Below are positions 24,256-36,612 of a DNA stretch of 64,000 nt, piece after piece (within the stretch, counting starts at the first letter, position 1; each line of letters begins with the position of its first letter). The DNA lies in contig LR746265.1 in the NCBI GenBank assembly GCA_902729315.2, positions 5,870,892-5,934,891 on the forward strand. Reading direction: 5' to 3'. The notes beneath the pieces were generated by a model. The model made no database searches. It was not told the origin of the DNA and worked only from the letters and a program-made list of their open reading frames with translations. This DNA is from Spirodela intermedia (taxonomy: Eukaryota; Streptophyta; Magnoliopsida; Alismatales; Araceae). The position numbers and the translations under genes were made by a program.

Positions 24256-26336
24256 ATGGACCTCCTCCTGGATCCATGCCTGCTACTTCTGTTCGCAGCG
24301 GCCCTCGTGGCGGCCCCCCTTCTCTCCTCCGTAGCGATGTGGCGGCGGAGCAGGGGACGCAAACGACTGTACCACCGTGTTGTGGGCACCAATTTCCACA
24401 TGCTGCTCCGTTTCCGCCAGATCTACGACTACACTACTGACCTCTCCCGGCGCCACAGGACCTTCCGGATCCTCAACTCCCCGTTCCACAGCGATGTCTA
24501 CACCTGCGACCCCGCCGTCGTCGAGCACATCCTCCGAACCAACTTTCAGAACTACGGCAAGGTCAGGGAGACTGCGGCTGCCGCCTTCCGACGAGCTCGC
24601 GTTCTGCTGTTTACTCATTGCCTTCTGGCTCCGGAGCAAAGGCCTAACCAACGGTGTTCCTCCCTGCAGGGAACGTTTAACTATGGGATCATGAACGATC
24701 TGCTCGGGGACGGGATCTTCGCGGTGGACGGGGCTCATTGGCGCCACCAGAGGAAGTTGGCGAGCCACGAGTTCTCAACGAGAGCTTTGAAGGACATCAG
24801 TGGTGCCGTCTTCAAGAAGAACAGTGTCAGGCTGGCCCAGGCCGTTGCCGAGGTCGCCGACTCCAACCAGGCAATAGATCTTCAGGTTTGTCCTCTTTGA
24901 AAAGGAAAACTTGATCATCCCCGCCCCGACGAGCTTTATATATATATATATGGTGGTTGAAGGGCCCCGAAAAGACATACGAACGATAGCTCGTAGAATC
25001 TGATGAAATCCCGACGGGTCTTCAATTTTTTTCCCGATCTACGGCAGGACAGGTTTGTGAAGGCCACAATGGACTCCATATTTGAAGTCTCCTTCGGCAC
25101 CGAGCTCAACAGCCTGCAGGGGACGAACGCTGAGACGAGGGAATTCTTCAGAGCGCTGGATGAGTCGACTGAACTCATCAACCGGCGGTACATCGATCCC
25201 TTGTGGAAGGTGATGCGATTCATCAATGTCGGGTCGGCTGCGGTGTTGAAGGACAACGTCAGGATCATCGACGACTACATTTACAGGCTGATTCGCTCCA
25301 AGATCGCCCAAATGTCGAACCAGAAGGTGAGACTCGGTGCAGAGATCACTACGAATTGCCGATGCTCGTGGGGTGTTTGATTAAGTTCCTACTCCCGCAG
25401 GTAGATAAGCTAGACATCCTGTCGAGGTTTCTTAATGAGAGACCGAATGATCCCGAGAACTTGACTGATCGGTATCTCAGAGACATAATCCTCAACTTCA
25501 TCATCGCTGGCAAGGACACGACGGCGGGCACCCTGTCCTGGTTCATCTACCTTCTCTGCAGGCATCCCCCTGTGAAAGAGAAGATATTCGAAGAAGTTAA
25601 GGAGGCAGTAGGCGCCAAAGGCGGCGTGTCCGTGGAAGAATTCGCGGCAAACGTAACCGAGGAATCGCTGGGGAAGATGACGTACCTACATGCGGCTATA
25701 ACGGAGACCCTGCGTCTTTATCCCGCTGTTCCACTGGTGAGCCATTAAGCACTCCGTTGGCATCTGTGATCAAGAGATCCTTTCTGACAGATGGGCGGCG
25801 GTCCTTCTGATCACGATTTGCAGGATGGGAAGATCTGCTTCTCAGACGATTCATTGCCCGACGGGTACGACGTGAAAGCGGGGGAGTTCATTCTATACCA
25901 GCCGTACGCCATGGGGAGAATGAAGTACTTATGGGGCGAGGACGCGGAGATCTTTCGGCCGGAAAGATGGCTCGATGCGGATGGGAACTTCTGTCCAGAG
26001 AGCCCATTCAAATTCACGGCCTTTCAGGTGAGGAAGAAGAAGAAGAAGAAGAAAAGGAGAAGACGGCTGGATCTCTGAGAAATTTCCCCATTGTCGTCGT
26101 CTTCATCTTCTTTTCTCTGGACGGTATTTAGTAACTTGGGCATTGTTTGGACGCAGGCGGGTCCTCGGATATGCCTGGGGAAGGAGTTCGCCTACCGTCA
26201 GATGAAGATCTTCGCAGCGGTCCTCCTCCGTTTCTTCACCTTCAAACTGAGAGACGAGGAAGAAGCCATCCACTACAAGATGACTTTTACTCTTTTCATG
26301 AACCCAGGCCTCAATGTTCATGTTTTCCACAGGTGA
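24256..26336 (+). CDS. Cytochrome P450, CYP704 family (intact, six exons)
   Basis: Predicted ER-bound fatty-acid monooxygenase. Exons are 24256-24561, 24670-24885, 25048-25326, 25401-25736, 25824-26027 and 26157-26336. All introns are GT-AG (74-162 nt) and in phase 0, giving 506 residues. Hydrophobic anchor at about residues 2-25; LLGDGIF and WRHQRK in exon 2; AGKDTT at 303-308; ETLR near the end of exon 4; PERW in exon 5; heme loop FQAGPRICLG with Cys453. The ATG at 24256 has a strong context (ACCATGG) and places the anchor at the N-terminus. An in-frame ATG at 24229 would add nine residues and cannot be excluded. It groups with the genes at 51323 and 61625 (shared MDSIFEV, SLGK/ALEKM region) rather than with its neighbour at 14311. 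Relics of this type occur at 35.9, 50.7 and 61.3 kb. Substrate unknown. Confidence 0.9.
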
Positions 26337-26780
26337 AGCTTCTTAGATGATGGTCTTGTCATGTAGCATGTAGCTTCTAAATCGGATACCCACCAACGTA
26401 ACAAGATCGAATTTCGATTGCGTCCTATGGACAGTATGGATAGTCTGGATAATATTAACAGCATTAAGAGTCTAACATCATATTGGAAGAAAATCACACT
26501 AGAGCGTGTGCACTTGGCTGAATAATAGCATTATGTGCTGAGTCGAAAATGACCAAATCGATTAGTACTGATCCCAATTCATGCAACCAATTTTGACTCA
26601 TCCTGTAGGCCGATCCTAATGAAGATCGTAAGAGGATTTGAATTATATTAATTTTTTCCTCGAGATACCGTGTTAGTCACCTTCTAATCAACGCGTGCGA
26701 GGAGAAGACCAGACGACCGAAGGCTATGACAATGTGGCTCCGACTTGTGGGTGCAGAAGCAACAGCCTGTCGTTTCTTTC

Positions 26781-26842
26781 TTTATTGCTTAGAGAACTTT
26801 CTTTTTTTTTTTTTTCTTTTTTTTTTATTGCTTAGAGAACTT
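26781..26842 (-). mobile_element. Poly(T) tract between 19-bp direct repeats (possible retroposition scar)
   Basis: TTTATTGCTTAGAGAACTT occurs at 26781-26799 and again at 26824-26842, with only a 24-base T-rich run between. Long direct repeats next to a pure A/T tail are what target-primed reverse transcription by a LINE leaves. Here the insert would be nothing but a tail on the minus strand. Slippage or a local duplication is the alternative. Confidence 0.5.
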
Positions 26843-26848
26843 GTGTTC

Positions 26849-27330
26849 TGATATGTACCTCGAGTCGATGGTAACAAAACACGGGATGTTGGCTAAAGGT
26901 TGACTGTAAACAGTCTGTTTGACTAGAACTCGAGCTTGGTTACAACCAGACGGGGTTTCAGCCCAAAGAGAGAGAGAGAGAGAGTAATAGAGTGAGTAAT
27001 AGAGTGAGACAGGGAAAACAAAAGATGAAGAGTCCCCCAACGGGGCTCTTCTAGATCAAGGGTAAGGCGGAAGATCTAGGGAAGGAGGTATGATCCGAAA
27101 CCATAAGGACAGATGCTGGGAGCCTTCTCCCCTCAGTATGACCACACAACAAATATGAAAGCTAAATGTAATGCACTAATATGAACGGCGTTGGATTGTC
27201 GATGTCGTTTTCTGCTACTGGGCCATTGCTAGTCTGTCGTCCCATGTGGGCCTCCGGGTCATTCCTTTGAGCAGCACCTCTCCGGGATTGCTGTCCTCGT
27301 GGCAATGAATTTGCGGTGAGAGTCTCAACA
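26849..27330 (-). repeat. 3' LTR of gypsy element 2
   Basis: 482 bp. It shares with 31661-32120 the blocks TTGGCTAAAGGTTGACTGT, AGTGAGACAGGGAAAACAAA and GGGGCTCTTCTAGA, and includes a GA run near 26972-26986. A polypurine stretch (CTAGGAGGGAGTAT, minus) lies inside it at 27331-27345. Confidence 0.88.
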
Positions 27331-30300
27331 ATACTCCCTCCTAGGAAATTTACCTTGTCCTCAAGGGAAAATTCCAGAAATTAGCGGTGAATGGTGCGAG
27401 CAGATTCCCATGTGGCTTAAGTTGCAGGAATGTTCTTCCACTCAATCAGGACTTCCGGTCTGGATGGACTGTGCCGAACAGCCCGAATGGTCATGGGCTC
27501 AACAGTCCATGTGATCTCCTCATCTAGGTGGAGGGGACTGATGGGTTTCGGAAATGGGGTCCCCTTTGCCTTCTTGAGTTGTGAGACATGGAATACTAGG
27601 TGAAGGCTAGCAGAGGTAGGTAGCTCTCGCTTGTAGGCCACTGACCCAATCTGTTCCAAGATCTTGAATGGGTCGAAAAACCGGGGGACCAACTTCTCTT
27701 AGGGTAACATGTGAGGGATTGTTAGCGATAGGGATGAAGCCAGAGAAAGATGGAGTCTCCTGGCTGGAATTCTACATCTCTACATTGTCTATCCACTTGT
27801 GTCTTCATATGGGCTTAGGTCCGAGTCAAATGACGCTTGAGTTGGTCAAGCGTCTAGTCCCATTCATGTAGGAGGGTGGGAGACTTGCGGTTGTAGACAA
27901 CCCAGAAGAGGGAAAATCCTATTGACACATTATAGTTGGCGTTGAACTATTACTTGGTCCATGATATTCAGTTGTTCTATTATTTTGGACGATCCCTCTG
28001 TGAAACAACAGAGGTAAGTCTCGAGGTTTCGATTGATGACCTCCGATTGCCCATCTATTTGTGGATGGTAGGAGCTTGTTCATTGGAGTATGATCTTGTG
28101 AAGTTTGAAGAGTTTCCGCCAGAAGAGGGCCATAAAAAATCCGGTCTTTATCGGTAAGGATCTACTCTGGAAACCCTTGGACGCACACACTATGTTGGAG
28201 ACTGATAACTCTTTGATGAAATCTTTCTAAATGTCTGGCCAAATGTGATATGGGATCGATAGTGGTTATAGGAGACCTCCAGGTGCCAAGCATTCGATCT
28301 TGTTCCTCTGACATACTTAGCAGGTGGCCACGAATAACCAGATGTGATTCTTCATACCTCTCCAGCGGACATTTTGCAGTAGTTAGAGATGGGTCTTTTG
28401 GAACCCCGAATGTCTGTCAGTTGAAGAACAATAAAACTCTTGCAAGAGCTTAGGAATGAAGGTTTATGATTTGGAGAGAAACAATCGCCCTTTCTGAAAA
28501 AGAACTCCCTATTGCAGTACATATTGGGGAAATTCACCTAGCTATAGGACCACCTTCTCACAGAGACAAACTATTCAAGGGTCTCCTTTGTTTTCCGATC
28601 TACTATAAGTTGATGGGCTCCGGTCAGGATAACCCAATTTCTTGTAGGAGAACACAGTCTGGTGCTTGGAACAGAGCATCTACAGCCTTATTTTCGGCTT
28701 TGGCCTTGAACCAGATCTCAAAGTCGAACATAATGATCTTCGAGAGCCACAGTTGATAATCGGGGTGAATCTGCCTCTGTTCCATCAAAAAATTTAGACT
28801 TCTTTAGTCTATATATGATGAATCACCTACCTAGCAAATAATGCTTCCATTTCAATATGACGAGGACGATTGCTAGTAGCCGTTGACAAGGCCTTGCAGA
28901 AGTAGGTGATCGGTCTCTTTTTTTGCATCAAGACTACCCTGACTCGTTGATTTGAGGCGTCGGCTTCGAGCTCGAAGTCCTCAAAAAACTCATAATGGAT
29001 AATACAAGTGCTGTTGTGAAGGCTGCCTTGAGAGCGTCTTGATGGCAGAGTGAGTTGATTTCCGTATCCAACCCCCACTAGAAGGCATCTTGCTTTGGTT
29101 GTTGGGTGAGAGCCCATATTATCATTCTGTAGTCGGTGATGAACTAGCGATAATAACTTGTCAATCCAAAGAATCCTCATAGTTCTTTGAACCTGACATG
29201 TGCTGGTCATCTCACGTCCGCCTTCACCTTCTCTTGATCCACTTCTCCTAATCCAAGGAGCACTTACGTGGGTTGACGTGAACTTGGTGCCTGAAGAGCA
29301 TAGCAAACACCTTGACTAGGTGTTGCTTGTGTTCTGCCTCTATCTTACTATAGATTAACAGATCATCGAAGAAAACAAGAACAAACCTTCAAATAAATAG
29401 TCCGAATAATCTGTTCATCAGAGATTGGACAGTGACAAGGGCATTGGAGAGGCCAAACGACATCACACTAAATGCTATCTTGGGGATGTCTTCGAGGCTG
29501 TCCCGAATTTTATGGTACCTTGACCGTGGGTCCAATTTGGAGAAGACCTAATACCCATAGAGCTCGTCCAATAGTTCATCGACGATCAGAATAAGAAACT
29601 GATTAGGGATCGTGATCTTGTTGAGAGCTTTGTAGTCAAGACAAAACCTCCATAATCTATCTTTCCTTCATACAAGTAGGGCTGGATTAAAAAAGAGGCT
29701 TCGAGAATGCTGAATGGCACATGCTTGCAACATTTCCCTAGTCAAGCTTTCAATCTCGGTCTTCTAGGAATGTTGGTAGCAGAACAGTCTGATGTTGACT
29801 AGCTATGCTCCCGTAGCTAGGGTGATTTGGTAGTCAACGTCCAACTGTGGAGGTAGACCTTAAAGGTCTATGAAAGGTTATGGAAAGAAGCTCTTCATCT
29901 TTTGCTCATAGGGAAAGGGGGTGTCAACTAGTTTGGGTCCCCTGACCTGATACAACTCGTAGAGAAAATCACCTCACTTGATTCTGGTGGTTAGTGATTT
30001 CAGTGCATGAGTGATTATTACCTCCCTTAGATCAATGTGAAGAGTGATTGTCCTTATTCCTGTTTTGAAGGTCATTGTCAAATGTTTCAAATCCAACTCA
30101 ATTTTTTTCTAGGATTGCATCTATTTGATCCCGAGGTCAATGTCCATGGTGACGAGTGGTAAGACCAGTAGATCTTCACGAATGGTTAATATTTGTAGAT
30201 TGATAGGAACTCCTTGACAAATTATTGATCCCGTGGCCTTTTCACTAGTTCCCATAGTCACCTAATAGGTTTCGATAGTAGAAACTAGAAGCTCTAGATT

Positions 30301-31660
30301 GCAGACTAATTATGCGTTGCCCCACTATCAACCAGGATGAAGACAGACTTCAGCTGAATTTTGCCCTTAAATTTCAGTGTATTGATGGACAGTTTTTTGA
30401 GTGAGTGGATTGCGACCTTGAGGTTTCTCAAGTCTGCTGAATTGACTAGTTCGCAGCTTTCCTTCTCCAATATTGTTGGTTTATCTGGAAGGAAATCAAA
30501 TTTATTTGGGGAGAAGAAGATCAGTAATTCTCTCTTACACTTGTGTCCCGGTGAAAATTTATCATTACAGTGGAAGTAGAGGCACTGTGTTCATTGTCAC
30601 TGAATCAACTGAAGTGAGATTAATCTGTTTCCATTTGTTTCGAGTGCCTGGTTCAACTCCTAGGGTATAGTCCGAAGCGATTGCTCACAATCCACCACCA
30701 TCTCCTCGGCCAGTGATTCCTAACTCCGGAATTCTTTGTTGACTCACTTTTGGACCTGAATCTATAGGTCGTACGGTACGATTTCATGACACTATACCTA
30801 CTTGAGTCATGGTGTAAATCTTCATCTCCACCCACTATGCGGTCCTCATGATGACCTCAAGGCCTTGGGGGTTCAGCACGCCCACTGCCATGTGAACATC
30901 TTTCCGCAACCCTTTTATGAACGTGCTTTCTAAGATTAGTTTAGGGATGTTCTTGATTGACCCTTAATATAACTCAATTTTTTCCCTATATTTCACGACT
31001 ATTCCTTATTGCGTGATCTCCAAGAATTGCCGACAGAAAGGCAATGGTGGGTTTGGAGCTGAAGCGATCGAGGAGGTGGGCCTTCAAATCCTCTCTGTTG
31101 TGGAATGGGCATTTTTTGTCAGCCCATTTGAACCAAGAAAGAGCCCTCCCATCTAGACTGAGGATGGAGCTAGATAATCTCTTAGACTCTGTCAATTTGT
31201 AGGTAGAAAAATACATTTCAGCCTTGAATATCCAGTTCTCGGGGTCATCCCCCATGAACAGGGGAAGCTCTAATCGCCTCCCATGTCACTGATCCAGTGA
31301 CAATCACTGAGAATTGACTCCAATTCGTGAACCTTGCAGATGAGAACTGAGGAGTCCTAGGGGATCCTCTCAACCTCTTCTGTCGCCTGAGTCGAAGTTG
31401 ATTCATCCTTGACTTCACTGGGTGCCCAATCCACTGACGAGTCGGGCCCAGTCTTTCCTTACCAGTCCGCGATATGAAGAGTTTCATTTGTTGATGGAGC
31501 CCCTTGATTGCCTGGGTCATGTACCCAGCTGCTGTCGATGGTCTGCCTGATCAGTGACGACCTGTAGTTTGAATCCTTTGATTTCTTATTCGAGGAGATC
31601 CATTTTAGACTCATTGGGCTTGGAGGCCATTTGAGGACTATAAGGACTCTGATACCAAGT

Positions 31661-32120
31661 TGATAGCTACCTGGGGTCGAGGGTAATAAAACATGGGAAG
31701 TTGGCTAAAGGTTGACTGTGAGCAGTCTGTTTGACTAAAGCTTGAGCTCGGTTACAACTAGACGGGGTCTCACCACAGAGAGAGAGAGAGTAAGAGAGTG
31801 AGACAGGGAAAACAAAAAACGAAGAGTCTCGACGGGGCTCTTCTAGACCAAGGGGAAGGGCGAAGGCTAATTTGAGATAGCCGATCTCCAGGCTCCTTAG
31901 AGGCTTGACAAAAAGACCTTCCATTTTAGTCGTGGTTCTGATCTTATAGATTGGTTCTGTGGACTGCTGGGTCAACACTTCTGCCGAATCCGTTGAGTTC
32001 CTCTGGAAGACCCGACTGTCAGTCTGTTGTCCCATGTGCGCCTCCGGGTCTTTCCTTTGAGAAGCAGCTCTCTGGGATCACTGTCCTCGTGGCAATGAAT
32101 CTGTGGCCAGAGCCTCAACA
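31661..32120 (-). repeat. 5' LTR of gypsy element 2
   Basis: 460 bp, with TG...CA ends and the primer binding site three bases inside. It differs from the partner LTR by many substitutions and several indels, including a diverged middle section, so the insertion is not recent. Confidence 0.88.
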
Positions 32121-32125
32121 TGTTT

Positions 32126-33470
32126 TCACAGTGATGCCAAAGCCTGTTAAGAATCGGAATGACGCTTTCTTCATTGCTAGACCCATCGGAAAACCTCCGA
32201 GGGAAGAGAATATCACTAGGATGACCACCTAGGGATAAAAGGTATAATTGTCCGTAGTTCAAATTCTGCTCCAGGGAGAGTGCACTGTAGGCCTCCTGCT
32301 AACTCACCATTGACTCAGATCCGCACATGTACTGTAGATGCGGGATGATCATTCTCCATAGATACTAAAAATCTCCAACTTAGAGACCCATCATTCACCC
32401 CGGGCTGCATTATGTGCGTCACCCTGGTCACTCCACGTCTCACACAAACCTCCTCGTGCGCACTGCCAGGCCACTCCATGAGAGTCGGACCGGTGCATTC
32501 CAGGTGCCTGAGAACCACTCCAGCACCTGCCACCTGTGTGCTCCTGCATGAGGGACTCCTCATTCCCGGCGCTGTTCTGCGCCGCTACACCACCTTCTGA
32601 CTGCCCGACTGCACTCCGCACTGGGGACGCTATACAAGTGTCCTCACTCGGCCATTCCACGAGCGTCCTCGCCCACCGTTTCCGCGAGCGTCCTTGCCCG
32701 GTCTTTCCGCAAGCGTCGTCACCCAGCCATTCTGCGAGTGCCCTCACGCTGGCGCTATTCCGTGAAGGAAAGAACCCTCACGAACAGGAAGAAGAGAAAG
32801 AGATTTCAAGCAAACATCGTCTTATTCTTCTACTGTAGGAAACGACGAACATATAAAGGAATCGTCTATGGCTTGGTCAGTAACGACCTTGCCAAATAAG
32901 CGGCACGAGGGACGCAACTGTCCCAAGAACAGTTCAAAGAACAGGGTAGAGAAAAATATGGAAAAAACGAAAACAGTGAAGATTCCGTCTTCCTGATCTG
33001 TCGCCGCAGATGACGTCCTACCATCAGCATCGAGCTTATTCCATCATTCCGTCTGGTACCAGCGCGCGTTACCTGTACGCTCTCCACATGGGGGACTCGT
33101 GCCAAGCGGTATTAGACGCCAAACCAGCGCATACCACCTGCGTGGCTATGCTCTGGTACCATGCTTCCGCTGTGGCTCCTTGCTGTGTCGGTGCCGTTCC
33201 GCACGGCACTACACGCCTCTATGCACTTCCAGCCGTACTGGTGTCATTCTGAATGACGCTGGGCGCTACCACACTGTTCCAGCCATGCCGATGCCATCTC
33301 TGTGCCATCGCCATTCAGCTCGCCTGGCGCATCCCTGCACATCTGCTGCCTGTGCAGATGAACGTGCGGCCTCAAACTGCCAATAAGGTTCCAACTGCCG
33401 GAAGTCGACCTCCAATAGATTCTGCGAGTTGCTGCCCTCTCTGAATGTTGAGCGATTCTCTGCATATTGA
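32126..33470. other. GC-rich repeat debris, no gene
   Basis: Short open frames occur on both strands but none has a recognisable domain. 32215-32290 resembles 34755-34815 (the ACCACCT..GGGA and TTCTGCTC blocks), so part of this is dispersed repeat, probably LTR-derived. A 25-bp minisatellite lies inside. Confidence 0.4.
32640..32763. repeat. 25-bp minisatellite, five units
   Basis: Units start at 32640, 32665, 32690, 32715 and 32740 (the last partial) and follow a G(T/C)CCTC..CG..TTCC.CGAGC-type pattern. The four full units are exactly 25 bp long with substitutions only. Confidence 0.85.
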
Positions 33471-34620
33471 TAATTATAAATTAGTAGTTATATCTATGTA
33501 TTAATATCTTATATATAGATGCTAATTACTAGATAGATAATATAATTATATGTGTTATTAACTCATTATGACATTTATAATATTTTCTCATTTAAGTCTT
33601 AATACATATTATTTTACTTATTTTATTTATATTATGAGACTAACCTCACTTGACTTTTCTGAAGTCAAGTAGTGATTTTCTCATATTTTTTTGATAATTA
33701 TTTGATTGCAAGAACTTAGGTAAACTCTTATTATGAGTTAGAAGTAAAAGAAGAAGCCCAAACCTTCAACCTAATAAAAAGCTCAAGTTATATGGGAGGG
33801 CTGGCCTAATATATTTATGGGCCCAAGAGAAGGCATCACCTTGGCTTAGTCTATTTGGACTTAAAAGGGCTATTAAGATGAGATCTAGGTTGTCCATCTT
33901 AGGGCATCTTAAGATGAGATTAAGAAAAGGATTAAAGCATTTCCCTTAAAGAATGATCTAACTTGTCCCCTAAGAGAGTCAATTATTAATCATAATCATC
34001 CATTGGATGTGCTTAACTCTCGAAAGGATTAAGACATCTCACCTCTCCTCTTAGTGGGTGCTTTTTGGCACTCTCTCGAATAGTGGCTAGCTGAAGGAAA
34101 TAAGAGGGAAATCAATACCCAATCATAAGTATTCTTGTGCCCAAGATCATTGTGGAGAAGAGATTAATTGGAGTGTATCAAGATCATCACGGATTGAACA
34201 TTACTCGGCTTAGGATTGATGCACGACGAGATTTGTGTAAGATCCAAATTTAGGACATCCTTGTAAACCTCTCCATTGATAGATTAACTTTTAATTCGAA
34301 CTAATTTTATTATTTATTTTATCATTATATTGTATTAGATCCATTCTCTCCTCTTTGTCACATTTTTATAATTCTTATCTTCACCCTTCTTACATTTAGT
34401 TCTACCTTTCACAATCGCAAGTATATATATATAAGAAATAAAATAGATAGAATTGTTACTCTCATTACTAACGCTCTCTAAGGATCGACCCTTACTTATC
34501 TTAAATAGAAGAGTGAAATTTTATAAATATTATTTACATAAACTTAGTTACATCAGAACGACATGTTTAACCTCTAATTCGAGTTCATCACCCATTCACA
34601 CCCCACTCTCCCCCGAGCTT
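33471..34620. other. AT-rich stretch, probably LTR-retrotransposon debris
   Basis: No coding frame. The segment near 34475-34550 (CGCTCTCTAAGGATCGACCC followed by an AT-rich end) resembles the LTR ends of plant Athila/Tat-type gypsy elements as I know them. That is a recollection-based inference. Confidence 0.3.
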
Positions 34621-34624
34621 TGAT

Positions 34625-34815
34625 ACCATTTGTTGAGGGTCGGAGTAGTACTTCCTTCCTAGAAAGACCTTTGGAAGACCCTCGAGGTGGGAAACTGTTC
34701 TGCATTCGTTGCACTTACAACAGAGGGAGTCTCCCTATTTATCACACGGGGATAGGGCGACCACCTTGGGACAAAAGACATAATTTCTCTTAGTTTAGAT
34801 TCTGCTCTAGGGTAA
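34625..34815 (-). repeat. LTR-like fragment with primer-binding-site remnant
   Basis: TGATACCA at 34621-34628 is the complement of the TGGTATCA primer site. It is followed by a segment beginning TGTTGAGGGTCGG, as the inner end of a 5' LTR of a minus-strand element would look. No internal region or second LTR was found. Confidence 0.4.
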
Positions 34816-35170
34816 CCTGATTATTGTTCCAAATAATGAGAGAGAAGAAAAAAACTTTTCCTTCGTTTTCCTGGAAGCCATCTCACTGGTGATTTCCTTT
34901 ACGTGTGAGAGAAAGTATTCAAATTTTATTTTCCCGTAATAAGAAAGATCTCTTAGGGGATGCTGGAATCTGTATCTCCGCACTAGCTCCACACCGTTGA
35001 CCGTGGTCTGGCTGGGCCTTGCGTGGCTTTCCGAGCTCGAGTCAACATTTCTTGGTTAGGCCGTGGTGCGTGCTTATCCCCGTGCTCACGGAAAGAAGGG
35101 AGTGAAAGGGCAAGGAGGAAGGGAGAACGAGCGCACACTGTTGGATTTGAGGAAGAGAGCTTTTTATGCC
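34812..35170. repeat. Direct repeat, copy 1 (partner at 36613-36955)
   Basis: CCTGATTATTGTT, AATAATGAGAGA, AAGAAAGATCTCT, GGGGATGCTGGAA, GCTCCACAC and TGGCTGGGCCT occur in the same order and spacing in both copies. No ORF is shared. The copies flank a CYP704 3'-end relic, so they may be old 5' flanks of lost P450 copies. Confidence 0.7.
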
Positions 35171-35270
35171 TCACCATGATTTCCGTCAGAATATACATGC
35201 TCCAACTATCATCAAGTCGATGTTACGTCAATAAATAATGACTTTAGTTTTCACCCGTAACAACCTCGTT

Positions 35271-35271
<1 letters not shown>

Positions 35272-35362
<91 letters not shown>
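35272..35362. repeat. (CT)n microsatellite, about 45 units
   Basis: An uninterrupted CT run of about 91 bp, the longest simple repeat in the window. It creates long artificial Arg-Glu reading frames on the minus strand. Confidence 0.97.
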
Positions 35363-35365
<3 letters not shown>

Positions 35366-35859
35366 CTCCTCCATCGTGTGCACCACCCACGTAAAGGATG
35401 AACAGGAGGGCAGGTAGCTGATGGGGGAGACGAGGGACCAACCACAGGGACGATGAGGGCCTCGCCTCGGCTGGCTGGGTAAATTCGCGAAAGCCAATCA
35501 TCTGCAATCTCACGTGAAATATTACTATTTAAGAAGTTTTAATGAGTACAAGTGGATACTTTTTAAGCATATGCACCCAAATAAAATACCTCAAGTAGGG
35601 TGTAACCACTCTTCAACAACACAAGACGGGGCCTGAAAAATGGACACACGGGGTGACTCCATGAACGACTAAGACAATCGGACTCTACCAGTCAGCTGGG
35701 GCCGCCCATTGAGAGATGAAGATTATGAAGACGGGGATTATTCTTTCACAGGATTTTGGTCTCTCTCTCCCTTGTTATCTCTACTTCTATGAACTCCAGG
35801 CCCACTATTGTATATTCCCTTATTTAAGAGAGATTTGCTTAGCTTTCCCCGTCTTCGTC

Positions 35860-36240
35860 AGTCTGTGCAACGGGAAGATAGGATCTTTCCCCATCTTCGT
35901 CGTCTTGATCTTCATCCCACTTGATAGTACTCGGTAACTTGGGCATTGTTTTGATGTAGGCGGGTCCTCCGATATGCCTGGGGAAGTTCATCTACCGTCG
36001 GATGAATATCTCCACAGCGGTCCAAGTCGATCAGTATTAATCCCAATTCATGCAACCAATCTTGAGCCATCTTTTCGGTCGATCCTCATGAAGATCGCAT
36101 GGGATTTAAATTATTTTATTTTTTTCCTCCGAATACCGCTTTAGTGGCCATCTAATCCACGCGTGCGAGGAGAAGACCAAATGTCCGAAGGCCCTGACAA
36201 TGTGGCTGCACCTTGCGGGTGCAGAACTAGCGGCCTGTTT
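35860..36240 (+). pseudogene. CYP704 3'-end relic (intron 5, exon 6 start, 3' flank)
   Basis: GTAACTTGGGCATTGTTT near 35933 and the following GGCGGGTCCTC..ATATGCCTGGGGAAG match the end of intron 5 and the start of exon 6 of the gene at 24256 (heme-loop region). After GCGGTCC near 36023 the match jumps to the 3' flank of that gene (ATCCCAATTCATGCAACCAAT near 36041, ACGCGTGCGAGGAGAAGACCA near 36160). Most of exon 6 is thus deleted. It is a truncated tandem copy of the 24256 gene. Confidence 0.8.
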
Positions 36241-36612
36241 AGAAAATGTTCCCTCTTTCTACACTGTTAATAAATCAGCATTCACACGATGATGCCGGGG
36301 GCCCAAGAAAAATGTGTGGTATAATTCCATTGGCAGCTGGTGTTGACTTTGGGAACATATTCCCAGAAAGTTTAGGCGGCTTCCCAACTTACTCCCGGCA
36401 GCCAGTGCGACTGGACGGCCCTGCATGGGTCACATCTATATCTATTATCCTTGACCCTGTTTCTCGACCTTCCTATTAGTACTTTTTTTCATGTGGCATG
36501 TTCGGGTTTGTCGTCTGTAGAGAAATGTTGTGATTGTTTTAAAAGTTTTGTATGAAATAAAAGAGACGAGCTTACGAAGAAAGATGAATCTTAGAGGAAA
36601 AATATCGCTTTT

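Larger units (their letters stand above)
26849..32120 (-). mobile_element. Complete Ty3/gypsy element 2, two LTRs and degenerate target duplication
   Basis: The LTRs are 26849-27330 (3') and 31661-32120 (5'), both with TGATA...CTCAACA ends. The primer binding site TGGTATCAGAGTCC (31644-31657, minus) fits initiator tRNA-Met. The flanking 5-mers are TGTTC (26844-26848) and TGTTT (32121-32125), a target duplication with one change. On the minus strand the internal order is gag (about 30986-31520), RT with FFDD kept (29361-29376), RNase H (LEADASNQ, 28827-29000), integrase, then a C-terminal domain with FHVSQLKKA and a chromodomain-like VLIEWK (27417-27692). Many stops interrupt it. It landed in the 3' flank of the CYP704 at 24256. 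Confidence 0.88.

Noticed and set aside
35228-35513. Minus-strand frames of long Arg-Glu repeats
   Set aside because: They are translations of the CT microsatellite; all frames are open by chance.
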